A DNA stretch of 20,217 nt from Clostridiales bacterium (GCA_031277155.1 JAITMW010000016.1:1-20217), one strand, 5' to 3'; counted from the first letter of the stretch, positions 1-6,193 are shown. Translations and numbers: made by a program. Notes: generated from the sequence alone by a model not told the origin.

Positions 1-278
1 TGCAATATGGCTTGGCGGGCATCGCCGTCCCAATCCACCTCAAAGCCCAGCTGCTCAAACACGCCGCGCACAGGCACAAGCGTCCTGTCATCAACGATAA
101 CGGGGCCTTGGCCGTCAAAATCCACAGCCACACCTTCAATGGCCACACTGATAGTGTTACCATCATTGGCATAAACAGCTGCGGCCCCAAGGCCAAAGGC
201 AAAAATCACAGTCAAAATCAGTGTGGCAATCCGGCGGGCGGAGACGCCATTCCCGCGCCCTGCTTCTTTGATGTACAT
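1..278 (-). CDS. Secreted copper amine oxidase N-terminal (stalk) domain protein, partial
   Basis: Read from 278 leftwards, the frame opens with a basic stretch and a hydrophobic segment (about residues 16-37, ending AAAVYA), a typical signal peptide. A stalk domain follows with the hallmark pieces GQGPVIVDDRTLVPVRGVF and EQLGFEVDWDG. This family (copper amine oxidase N-terminal-like) is a beta-rich module of secreted or wall-associated clostridial proteins; it is not evidence of oxidase activity. The ATG at 278 has an AAAGGAGG site 7 bases upstream. The frame is open to the window edge, so the C-terminal domains and real function are unknown. It lies 88 bases downstream of another stalk-domain gene on the same strand, with its own promoter-like sequence in the gap. 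The two N-termini are clearly paralogous. Confidence 0.85.
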   Translation of the reverse strand, partial: MYIKEAGRGNGVSARRIATLILTVIFAFGLGAAAVYANDGNTISVAIEGVAVDFDGQGPVIVDDRTLVPVRGVFEQLGFEVDWDGDARQAIL

Positions 279-312
279 AAAATTTCCTCCTTTTGTTCGT
301 TGCATTTTGCTA

Positions 313-341
313 ATTGTAACATCTGTATGCAGCAATTGCAA
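313..341 (-). promoter_or_regulatory. Probable sigma-70/A promoter of the leftmost stalk-domain gene
   Basis: On the minus strand a -35 like TTGCAA (336-341) and a -10 like TACAAT (313-318) are separated by exactly 17 bases. The site lies about 35 bases upstream of the ATG at 278 and just after the stop of the neighbouring gene, suggesting independent transcription. The call rests on sequence match only. Confidence 0.5.
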
Positions 342-366
342 GATATTTTTGGAAATTTTATGTTGA

Positions 367-1860
367 TTATTCCGACACATTCAGCAGCCTTATGCGCAAT
401 GTGCCCCTAAATAATTCCGCCTCGCCGTCACGATAAATTGGCCCGCCAATGTCGATAAAGGCATATTCGCCGTTGGCCACGATATGGTTAAGGCCTATGC
501 CTTGATGCACCACCGATTTTTCTATATAGCCCAGCAGATGCCAGGTTTCGCCCTCGTCCCGGCTATACCAGATGGAGGCGGGAAATTCATATCCGCCATA
601 AGATAAAAACGCTGTGTAAATTATGTTATGCGCCATTATCATATCATATGCCGGGCCAAAGAAAGGCGGCGGCAGGGTGAAGGCGCGGGTCATCTCGCCT
701 GTATGCCTGTCATATCGGGCTATGCCCATCCAGGGGCCGCCGTCCAGCCCCCAAAGGATGTGATTTTCAAAGGCGATGCCGCTGGTGGGCTGAAAGCCGC
801 TTATGACTTGCGTCCAGTTGTAGCCATTGTCAACAGACCTGATTATTTGGGCGTTTTGGCCGTCGCCAACGGCCTGATATATTATGCCGTCGGCCGTCAT
901 CAGGATTTTGTGGTTGTGATAGTCCAATATTTGGGGCGGGGTGTATATGGTCGTCCAGGTCTCGCCGAAATCCAGCGAGCGATATATGTGCCGGGCATTG
1001 TTTGGCAGCCATTTATAGCCATATTCGGACACAAACATCATGCCGCCGCGGGATGTGATATTCCAGCGCATGGGCGCGCCCGCGGCAATGTCCAGCACCT
1101 TTTGGAAGGTTTCGCCGCCGTCAGAGGATTTAAAAAGCTCGGCGGTGCCAATGGCCGCCCAGCGGTCCAGCGTGGTAGCTACGAAAATATTGCCGTAATC
1201 ATCGGCATAAATGGCGTTTATGGGCCTTATAAATTCATAGACCGGCGCCCAGCTTTCGCCCTGGTCGGTGGATTTTAGCAAATTGCCCGTCCTAAATTGC
1301 GTGGCCCAAAGGATGCCGCCGTCCTCGCGGGGCTGATATTCCATCACAATCACGCCCCAGTCCAAAAAGGCATAATCCGTGATGAAATTCCGAAAATTGT
1401 CCGCGGGGCGGTGGTCGATGCCGCGGGCCACGTCATGGCTAATTTGCACCGTGCGCGTTGTGGCGTTAAAGCCCACATAATAGCCAATAGCCTCAAGCAA
1501 TGGGCGTATGGGCAGCATTGTGCTGTCCCCGATGATTTGCGCGGGCACCTCCAGCGGAAATTCTGTGCTGTTAATCGTGAATATATCGCTGCCGACGGTG
1601 ATTGTCACAATGGCGTCCTGGCCTGATAAGGTGGCGGTTTGTGTGGATGGATTCCAATGCATAAAAAATCCCAGCCCCTGGAAAACTTCCCGTATGGGCA
1701 CCAGCGTCCTGCCGTCCACAATGGTGGGGCCTTGGCCACGAAATTCCACTTGTTCAAAGCCTATGTCCACATTTATCTCGCTTGCGTATAATGACGCCGA
1801 GGCAAAGATGCCAAAGGATGAAATTAACAATGCCGTCAGCAATTTTCTTGACACTTTCAA
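367..1860 (-). CDS. Secreted stalk-domain protein with five Asp-box (BNR/sialidase-like) repeats
   Basis: A 497-residue secreted protein. The start chosen is TTG at 1860 (beginning MKVSRKLL), preceded by an AGGGGGAA ribosome site; the frame extends further upstream, but that would place basic and signal residues internally. Residues 1-27 form a signal peptide ending ASLYA. Residues about 28-140 are a copper-amine-oxidase N-terminal stalk domain with GQGPTIVDGRTLVPIREVF. The remainder is a beta-propeller-like region with five Asp boxes: STDQGESW (about 197), SSDGGETF (245), SLDFGETW (295), SVDNGYNW (342) and SRDEGETW (433). Asp boxes occur in sialidases, sortilin-like and YCF48-like propellers; the catalytic Arg triad of sialidases is not evident, so an enzymatic activity should not be assumed. 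A role as a surface or extracellular binding protein is inference. Confidence 0.85.
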   Translation of the reverse strand: MKVSRKLLTALLISSFGIFASASLYASEINVDIGFEQVEFRGQGPTIVDGRTLVPIREVFQGLGFFMHWNPSTQTATLSGQDAIVTITVGSDIFTINSTEFPLEVPAQIIGDSTMLPIRPLLEAIGYYVGFNATTRTVQISHDVARGIDHRPADNFRNFITDYAFLDWGVIVMEYQPREDGGILWATQFRTGNLLKSTDQGESWAPVYEFIRPINAIYADDYGNIFVATTLDRWAAIGTAELFKSSDGGETFQKVLDIAAGAPMRWNITSRGGMMFVSEYGYKWLPNNARHIYRSLDFGETWTTIYTPPQILDYHNHKILMTADGIIYQAVGDGQNAQIIRSVDNGYNWTQVISGFQPTSGIAFENHILWGLDGGPWMGIARYDRHTGEMTRAFTLPPPFFGPAYDMIMAHNIIYTAFLSYGGYEFPASIWYSRDEGETWHLLGYIEKSVVHQGIGLNHIVANGEYAFIDIGGPIYRDGEAELFRGTLRIRLLNVSE

Positions 1861-1877
1861 AATAATTCCCCCTATAA

Positions 1878-1905
1878 AAGGCGCAATCCACACGGGCTGC
1901 GCCTT
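1878..1905 (-). terminator. Hairpin after the DUF1858 gene, possible terminator or attenuator
   Basis: An 8-bp perfect stem, AAGGCGCA (1898-1905 read on the minus strand) with TGCGCCTT (1878-1885), and a 12-base loop, followed by TTATAG. It starts 6 bases after the TAG of the DUF1858 gene and ends just before the ribosome site of the TTG-started Asp-box gene. The T run is short, so termination may be incomplete. It may set the level of read-through into the Asp-box gene. Confidence 0.5.
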
Positions 1906-1911
1906 ATTTGC

Positions 1912-2163
1912 CTATTGCGGCGCGTCTTGCGCCCGGCCGGCCTCGACCTCTGCCATTCTTTCTAAAAAGCCGTTGATGCCGTCTACCAATTCGTCACATT
2001 GTTCGGGGCTCATACCATGAACCTGACAAGCCTCTGCAAGAGACTCGTGCGCGGCGGCCCCTCAGCCCACGCAATGCATACCATGCTGCATCAATATCAC
2101 GGCAATGCGTCTTTCGACGGCCAAGATATCGTTTATCAGCATGTCCTTGCTGATTTTTTTCAT
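1912..2163 (-). CDS. DUF1858 redox-disulfide domain protein with in-frame UGA; candidate selenoprotein (CxxU)
   Basis: Read with the TGA at 2064-2062 as selenocysteine, this is an 83-residue protein: MKKISKDMLINDIL, a helical segment, HGMHCVGU at residues 27-34, then SLAEACQVHG (41-50), a C-terminal helix DELVDGINGFLERM, and TAG at 1914-1912. DUF1858 proteins (hybrid-cluster-associated redox disulfide domain) normally have HCxGC here and a following EACxVHG motif; both sides of the TGA fit the family, and the TGA replaces exactly the second redox Cys. The ATG has an AGGAGG site 8 bases upstream. It lies 31 bases downstream of lepB. Other genes in the window end in TGA, so a reassigned code is unlikely. 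Alternatives are a recent nonsense mutation or a sequencing error (TGC or TGT to TGA). Its physiological partner is unknown. Confidence 0.75.
2026..2048 (-). promoter_or_regulatory. SECIS-like hairpin just downstream of the in-frame UGA
   Basis: In the mRNA the arms ACGAGUCUCU (2048-2039) and AGAGGCUUGU (2035-2026) form a continuous 10-bp stem with two G-U pairs and a UGC loop (2038-2036). The loop begins 24 bases after the UGA and has G as its second base. Bacterial SECIS elements lie inside the coding region a few tens of bases after the UGA with a small loop carrying an early G, so geometry and loop fit. No folding program was run. Confidence 0.55.
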
Positions 2164-2194
2164 TGGATTTCCTCCTATATTTAAGATTGTATTG

Positions 2195-2761
2195 TCATCT
2201 AATGATGCCTATTGACGGGAAATAGGTGAAGGCCGCACGCCCAAGGATATTTTCACGGGGCAAAAATGTGTTGTTCCACCCGCGGCTGTCCGTAGAATTA
2301 TTTCTGTTGTCGCCCATGACAAAATAGCTGTCCTCCGGCACGTTGAAGGTGAGGTTTTGGTCGCGGGGCGGCTCCAGAAGATACCATTCGTCCAGCGGCT
2401 CTGTACTTTCGTTGATGAAAACCTGCCCGCCGACAATGTCGACCCTATCCCCCGGCATACCTATTATGCGCTTAACGTGAAGCTCGGATTCATCGTCGGG
2501 AAAACGAAAGACCACCACGTCAAAACGCTGTGGCTCTGAAAATATATAGGACAGGCGCCACGCCACAAGGCGCGACTGCACAGCAATTGTATCGCGCATA
2601 GAGCCCGTGGGCACCGCCGCGTTGACAATAAGCACATTGTTGATGACAAAGGCCGCCGCGGCCGCAAATAACAAAACACGCACCCAGGAAAAAATTTCTT
2701 TTCTAATTTTTTCGCCGCGGGACATGCCTTCATTGTTTTCGTTTACTTCATTTGATTCCAT
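2195..2761 (-). CDS. lepB: Signal peptidase I
   Basis: Type I signal peptidase, 188 residues, which cleaves signal peptides from exported proteins at the outer face of the cytoplasmic membrane. A charged N-terminus is followed by one membrane segment (about residues 28-48). The catalytic Ser54 is in PTGSM, the general-base Lys97 in HVKRIIGMPGD, and the conserved GDNRNNSTDSRGW box is at 150-162. Length fits the short Firmicutes SipS-like class. The ATG at 2761 is chosen because GGAGG sits 5 bases upstream; the longer open frame upstream overlaps the promoter. It ends in TGA, useful as local evidence that TGA is a stop here. It is followed after 31 bases by the DUF1858 gene and probably cotranscribed with it. 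Confidence 0.95.
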   Translation of the reverse strand: MESNEVNENNEGMSRGEKIRKEIFSWVRVLLFAAAAAFVINNVLIVNAAVPTGSMRDTIAVQSRLVAWRLSYIFSEPQRFDVVVFRFPDDESELHVKRIIGMPGDRVDIVGGQVFINESTEPLDEWYLLEPPRDQNLTFNVPEDSYFVMGDNRNNSTDSRGWNNTFLPRENILGRAAFTYFPSIGIIR

Positions 2762-2798
2762 ATTTGCCTCCATATGCTTACAAAATTGTATTTTGAAT

Positions 2799-2827
2799 AT
2801 TATAGCAAAAAAGTCTGACAATAGCAA
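2799..2827 (-). promoter_or_regulatory. Probable sigma-70/A promoter of lepB
   Basis: Minus-strand TTGCTA (2827-2822) and TATAAT (2804-2799) are spaced by 17 bases, 38 bases upstream of the lepB ATG. The -10 is a perfect consensus. Confidence 0.6.
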
Positions 2828-2872
2828 TAGGAATTTCGGATTGGCGGCGGCCAACCGGCATTGATTCAATTT

Positions 2873-2902
2873 GTAGGGCGGGGGCGCAATTCCCCGCCCT
2901 AC
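2873..2902. repeat. GC-rich palindrome between the GGDEF gene and lepB
   Basis: Perfect 11-bp inverted repeat GTAGGGCGGGG / CCCCGCCCTAC with an 8-base loop. It follows the stop of the diguanylate cyclase gene by 15 bases. There is no T run on either side, so it is not a classical intrinsic terminator; it looks like a dispersed REP-like palindrome, though it could act as a 3' end stabiliser. Confidence 0.7.
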
Positions 2903-2917
2903 GTTATAATAAATGAA

Positions 2918-3817
2918 TTAACTTGAAAAAGATACCCGATTTTTGCCCTTTTCCTTGCTTCTGCGCATAAGCTCGTCGGCGCGCTGTATGATGGTTATCA
3001 ATGTGTCGTCGTCCCTAACCACCGTGGCGCCCAAAGACGCGGAAATGGAGACCTCGCCGCTGCCCGTGGAAACTTCGGATTTTGACACCAACACGCGGAT
3101 TTTTTCTGATATCAGCGTGGCCTCGTGGTCTTGCGAAATTTCAAAGATGCCCAAAAATTCCTCGCCGCCCCATCGCCCAAACATATCCGTGTTTCTTATG
3201 GTGTGCATAACGCTGGCTGACGTGGCTTTAAGGACGGCATCGCCCACATCGTGGCCATAATTTTTGTTAAAGCCGCCGAAGTCGTCCAAATCCAAAAACA
3301 CCACGCAAAATTTTCTGCCAAAACGCCTGGATTCGCTAAGTTTAAATTCCAAGAAGGTTTCCAGGCTTCTTCTGTTGGGCAAACCCGTAAGCCTGTCCGC
3401 CGCGGCGGAATTGGCCAAATCTTCAATTAAGTCGTCGTCATACACCACGGGAGAGCTTTGGACAAAAACCTCTACGCCGCCGATAATTTCGCCGTTTTCC
3501 TCAACCGGAAACATATTCACCTTTATGGGTATGCGCTGGCCGTTTTTATGGCGTACAAATACGTCGCCGCTTCTAAGCACACCGTCAATTATGGTGGCAT
3601 AAAGGGGACAGCCGATTTCGCATAAATTGCGTCCTTCGTGGTCAATGTGGTTTAGCATGGTGTCCTGGCATTTTACGCCCACAATTTCTTCCCTGCTATA
3701 GCCCGTAATTTCTTCGGCCGCGTTGTTCCAAAAAGTGATGCGCCTATCTTGATCTACAAAATACACGCCATCCTTGAGTACGTTAATAATCTCCAAATAT
3801 AGCTTTTCCTTTTCCAT
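2918..3817 (-). CDS. PAS-GGDEF diguanylate cyclase
   Basis: A 299-residue cytoplasmic protein without a membrane segment. Residues about 5-120 form a PAS sensor domain (DGVYFVDQDRRITFWN, then ITGYSREEIVG), containing Cys50, Cys66 and Cys70 that could serve redox or metal sensing. Residues about 140-297 form a GGDEF domain with active-site GGEEF at 217-221 and an intact inhibitory site RNTD at 208-211, exactly five residues upstream. It should make cyclic di-GMP from two GTP and be product-inhibited. The start ATG has AGAGGTG upstream. It is transcribed from its own promoter-like sequence. The signal sensed by the PAS domain is unknown. Confidence 0.93.
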   Translation of the reverse strand: MEKEKLYLEIINVLKDGVYFVDQDRRITFWNNAAEEITGYSREEIVGVKCQDTMLNHIDHEGRNLCEIGCPLYATIIDGVLRSGDVFVRHKNGQRIPIKVNMFPVEENGEIIGGVEVFVQSSPVVYDDDLIEDLANSAAADRLTGLPNRRSLETFLEFKLSESRRFGRKFCVVFLDLDDFGGFNKNYGHDVGDAVLKATSASVMHTIRNTDMFGRWGGEEFLGIFEISQDHEATLISEKIRVLVSKSEVSTGSGEVSISASLGATVVRDDDTLITIIQRADELMRRSKEKGKNRVSFSS

Positions 3818-3880
3818 TACATCACCTCTTGGTAAAATTTAATTTAACTCCTAATTATTCGGGGGATTATCGTAATTTAT

Positions 3881-3910
3881 ATTATAACACATATATTCGA
3901 ACAATTTCAA
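3881..3910 (-). promoter_or_regulatory. Probable promoter of the PAS-GGDEF gene
   Basis: Minus-strand TTGAAA (3910-3905) and a perfect TATAAT (3886-3881) with an 18-base spacer, about 65 bases upstream of the ATG at 3817. It starts immediately after the T run of the preceding terminator. Confidence 0.55.
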
Positions 3911-3911
3911 C

Positions 3912-3940
3912 AAAAAAAGGCGGTTTATACCGCCCCTTTT
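3912..3940. terminator. Bidirectional intrinsic terminator
   Basis: Stem GGCGGT (3919-3924) / ACCGCC (3929-3934) with a 4-base loop, an A run on the left and a T run on the right, so on either strand the stem is followed by at least six T. On the minus strand it lies just after the stop of the Met-rich small gene and supports that gene being real. Confidence 0.85.
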
Positions 3941-3943
3941 TTG

Positions 3944-4111
3944 TCATCCCGCAACCTCCATCGCACCAAGGCCGCCGGGCTGCATCATCAGCATTATCAG
4001 CAAAAGCATCGTCATGTTGTCGCCGCCGCCCTTGAAGGCAGAGCCATCCATCATCATCATCAGCAGTAGCAGCAAAGGCAAATTGTTGTGACCCGGTCTG
4101 TGCATATGCAT
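3944..4111 (-). CDS. Small Met/Leu-rich hypothetical protein (55 aa)
   Basis: Not recognised as a named family. The frame reads MHMHRPGHNNLPLLLLLMMMM, then DGSAFKGGGDN, then MTMLLLIMLMMQPGGLGAM and ends in TGA at 3944. About a quarter of residues are Met, in two Leu/Met blocks (about 11-21 and 34-43) separated by a Gly-rich linker, suggesting two short membrane-inserting or self-associating segments. Support for a real gene: GAGGTG ribosome site 4 bases before the ATG, clean start and stop, and a strong intrinsic terminator directly after the stop. A second ATG two codons later is an equally possible start. Function is unknown; Met and His content might suggest metal binding, but that is speculation. 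Confidence 0.6.
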   Translation of the reverse strand: MHMHRPGHNNLPLLLLLMMMMDGSAFKGGGDNMTMLLLIMLMMQPGGLGAMEVAG

Positions 4112-4183
4112 ATAACACCTCGCGTTTTTTAGAGTTTATACATCTTATGCTGTCTCATTTTGTCCTATTCAAGCTATTGCTTC

Positions 4184-4212
4184 TTGACGCAACCGTGAAA
4201 GTGACCTATAAT
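4184..4212 (+). promoter_or_regulatory. Strong sigma-70/A promoter of the two-helix membrane protein gene
   Basis: TTGACG (4184-4189), 17-base spacer, perfect TATAAT (4207-4212). The expected transcription start near 4219 is only about 11 bases before the ATG, so the 5' leader would be little more than the ribosome site. Confidence 0.7.
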
Positions 4213-4229
4213 TGATATGGGGTGAAAAT

Positions 4230-4676
4230 ATGGAAAACCGGCAAAATCTTAAGCTGGGCAAGCAAAAGGCCGTCATCAAAACTGTCTTTGTCTATAAAAT
4301 AAATGTGGCCATTGCCGCCATTTTGTTGTTTATAAATATTCAGGCGCTTGTGTCCGTGATATTGGAAGGCGCCGGAACCACAGCTGTCTTGACAGGCACA
4401 ATGCTGACGCTGGTTTCGCTGGCCTATGGCCTGTTTTCACTAAACGGCTATCTGACCAAAATCATCGTACACGAGGGCGGCTTTGTAATGAAAAGCCTCT
4501 TTAGAGAAACCACCATCTTTGGCGGCGAAATAAAAAAAGCGGTGTTTAATCGCGTTACCATGAAGAAAATGAGAATTACCATCACAATTCAAGATGCTGC
4601 CGATATCAAAATAAACACCGCAAAATATGTAGATATTGTGCCGCTGGTAGAATTTTTGGCGAACTTTAAATCTTAA
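4230..4676 (+). CDS. Hypothetical membrane protein with two transmembrane segments
   Basis: A 148-residue protein of no recognised family. Two hydrophobic helices (about 24-47 and 53-72, with a short loop) are followed by a hydrophilic, beta-rich C-terminal half (about 75-148) containing IVHEGGFVMKSLF and RITITIQDAADIKI. This layout resembles small bacterial proteins with a pleckstrin-like C-terminal domain behind a two-helix anchor, but no diagnostic motif was seen. The ATG at 4230 has GGGGTGA 4 bases upstream. It is divergent from the Met-rich small gene, convergent with dnaJ, and has a near-consensus promoter. Its TAA runs directly into a palindromic repeat. Confidence 0.75.
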   Translation: MENRQNLKLGKQKAVIKTVFVYKINVAIAAILLFINIQALVSVILEGAGTTAVLTGTMLTLVSLAYGLFSLNGYLTKIIVHEGGFVMKSLFRETTIFGGEIKKAVFNRVTMKKMRITITIQDAADIKINTAKYVDIVPLVEFLANFKS

Positions 4677-4776
4677 ATTCCCCTCTAGAGGGGTGGGCTT
4701 TAGCCCGGGGTGGTTATTCCCCTCCTTTTGAGGGGTGGCTGCGCCCGCCTTTGGCGCAGACGGGGTGGTTATCCCC
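4676..4776. repeat. Two adjacent GC-rich palindromic repeats between convergent genes
   Basis: Two copies (4676-4715 and 4716-4770) of a module made of AATTCCCCTC-nnnn-GAGGGGTGG, an inner hairpin (GGGCTTTAGCCC in the first; TGCGCC...GGCGCA in the second) and GGGGTGGTT. A further ATCCCCC runs flush into the dnaJ stop codon. Together they fill the whole gap from the plus-strand TAA to the minus-strand TAG. Related copies lie at 6084-6193. Confidence 0.85.
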
Positions 4777-5892
4777 CTATTTCTTAAACTTATTAAAAAA
4801 CCCCTTCTTGGCATCTTCAATCTGCTCGCCGCCTTCGGCGGCAAATTGGCGCAAAAGGTCTTTTTGCGTGTCGGTTAGGTTCTTAGGCACAACCAATTTC
4901 AATACAACCACCATATCGCCGGATTTGTTTGACGAATTTATATACGGCATACCCTTGCCGCGCAGGGTTATTATGGCATCGGGCTGCGTGCCGGGCGAAA
5001 GTTTGTGATATTCTTCGCCATAGGGCGTTTCAATCGCAATTTCGCCGCCCAATGCCGCCTGCGAAAATGAAATTTGCTTTTCCGCGTAAATATCATTGCC
5101 GCGCCGCACATAGGACGGATGGGATGCCACCAAGATGCGCACATAAAGGTCGCCCTTCGGCGCGCCCACTTCGCCGGCCTCGCCCGCCCCCCCATATTTT
5201 ATGCTTTGGCCGTTGCCTATGCCCTTGGGCACGGACACCACAATCTTTTTGCGTTTATTTTCTTTTCCGCTGCCGTGGCAGATTGTGCAAGGCTCTTTAA
5301 CAACCTTGCCGGAACCGCGGCAGGCTCTGCATGTGCTGGCGGTTTCCATATATCCCAGAGGCGTCTGCACAGTTTGGCGCGTCTGCCCGCTGCCGCTGCA
5401 CACTTTGCAGCTTTCCGGCGTTGTGCCCTGCTTTGCGCCCGTGCCGCGGCAGCCGTCGCAATTGTCCTTTATGGAAAATTCCAGCTCGCGCTCTACGCCA
5501 AAAATGGCGTCTGCAAAGTCAATTTGCAGCGTAATTTCCACATCACTGCCCGGCGCGGGGCCGCGCCTGCCGCGACGCCTGCCGCCAAAAATGCCCATAT
5601 CGTTGAAGATTTCGGCAAAGTCGGCAAAATTTCCAAAGCCGCCAAAGCCGCCGCCGCCAAAATCGGCCCCGCCGGCCGAATGGCCAAATTGGTCATATTT
5701 TGCACGTTTGTCCGCGTCCGAAAGCACCGTATAAGCCTCGTTTACCTCTTTAAACCTGGCCTCGGCCCTTGCGTCGCCGGGGTTAGAGTCGGGGTGATAT
5801 TTCTTCACGGCCGCCCTGTATGCCTTTTTCAGCTCGTCTTCCGACGCACTCCGCGGAACGCCCAAAATTTCGTAATAATCCTGCTTTGCCAT
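4777..5892 (-). CDS. dnaJ: Chaperone protein DnaJ (Hsp40)
   Basis: 371 residues, full length. DnaJ delivers unfolded clients to DnaK and stimulates its ATPase. The J domain (1-70) has HPD at 33-35; a Gly/Phe-rich linker follows (about 73-110); the zinc domain has all four CxxCxGxG motifs (CDGCRGTG, CKVCSGSG, CRACRGSG, CTICHGSG); the C-terminal substrate-binding domains follow, so this is a type I DnaJ. The ATG at 5892 has AAGGGG about 10 bases upstream. It is the last gene of the heat-shock cluster, separated from dnaK by palindromic repeats and a possible small ORF. Its TAG stop abuts a repeat block. Confidence 0.97.
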   Translation of the reverse strand: MAKQDYYEILGVPRSASEDELKKAYRAAVKKYHPDSNPGDARAEARFKEVNEAYTVLSDADKRAKYDQFGHSAGGADFGGGGFGGFGNFADFAEIFNDMGIFGGRRRGRRGPAPGSDVEITLQIDFADAIFGVERELEFSIKDNCDGCRGTGAKQGTTPESCKVCSGSGQTRQTVQTPLGYMETASTCRACRGSGKVVKEPCTICHGSGKENKRKKIVVSVPKGIGNGQSIKYGGAGEAGEVGAPKGDLYVRILVASHPSYVRRGNDIYAEKQISFSQAALGGEIAIETPYGEEYHKLSPGTQPDAIITLRGKGMPYINSSNKSGDMVVVLKLVVPKNLTDTQKDLLRQFAAEGGEQIEDAKKGFFNKFKK

Positions 5893-6047
5893 CTATGCCA
5901 ATCCCCTTCTTGTTGCAGCTGTTCCAATGCCTGCCGGCAAATTTCCGCAAGATGCGGCACATGGTTGTGCATTGCTTCCCAAACTTTTTCTGCATCTTGC
6001 TTCGCGACTTCCAGGCATACCTCATAATCCTCATGCCTGGTTGCCAC
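5829..6047 (-). CDS. Possible small helical protein overlapping the dnaJ start
   Basis: An open frame between dnaK and dnaJ. With GTG at 6047 (AGAGG 5 bases upstream) it gives 72 residues with an amphipathic, charged N-terminal part (HEDYEVCLEVAKQDAEKVWE) that looks like real coding sequence, then a less convincing tail in the 64 bases overlapping dnaJ. The frame can be extended to GTG at 6089, but that start falls inside a repeat and lacks a ribosome site. No family recognised. It may be a genuine gene translationally coupled to dnaJ, or a remnant. Confidence 0.35.
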   Translation of the reverse strand: MATRHEDYEVCLEVAKQDAEKVWEAMHNHVPHLAEICRQALEQLQQEGDWHRWQSRIITKFWAFRGVRRKTS

Positions 6048-6083
6048 CAAAACCTCTATGCTTAACCTTTCGTAACGGGAATT

Positions 6084-6193
6084 AACCACCCCGGGCTAAA
6101 GCCCACCCCTCCACGGAGGGGAATTAACCGCCCGGGGCACCCCTAATTCCCCTCCGTGGAGGGGTGGCGCGAAGCGCCGGGGTGGTTATTCCC
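6084..6193. repeat. Inverted pair of GC-rich palindromic repeats downstream of dnaK
   Basis: A reversed copy (6084-6125), a partial copy (6126-6144) and a forward copy (6145-6187) of the same module seen at 4676-4770: AATTCCCCTCCGTGGAGGGG, an inner hairpin (GGGCTTTAGCCC or GGCGCGAAGCGCC), then GGGGTGGTT. ATTCCCC follows and runs into the dnaK TAG at 6194-6196. The two outer copies face each other and could form a long foldback in the dnaK-dnaJ mRNA. Confidence 0.85.

Noticed and set aside
367..1860. Sialidase activity for the Asp-box protein
   Set aside because: Asp boxes are present, but no sialidase catalytic arginine triad or FRIP motif was recognised.
2062..2064. UGA reassigned to Trp or Gly genome-wide
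   Set aside because: lepB, the NTF2-like, DUF4160 and kinase genes end sensibly at TGA, and the residue expected at this site is Cys.
1912..2163. Frameshift pseudogene of a DUF1858 protein
   Set aside because: Both halves are in the same frame, so no frameshift is needed; only the single TGA interrupts it.
2762..2869. N-terminal extension of lepB to an upstream ATG
   Set aside because: It would span the TATAAT promoter, and the ATG at 2761 has a well-placed GGAGG.
3882..4118. A 78-codon minus-strand frame over the Met-rich small gene
   Set aside because: It reads through the terminator hairpin; the 55-codon frame starts at a proper ribosome site and stops just before the terminator, so it is preferred.
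5074..6027. A 317-codon plus-strand frame opposite dnaJ, and similar long frames opposite other genes
   Set aside because: Shadow of dnaJ codon bias, Ala/His-rich, without start signals or recognisable domains.
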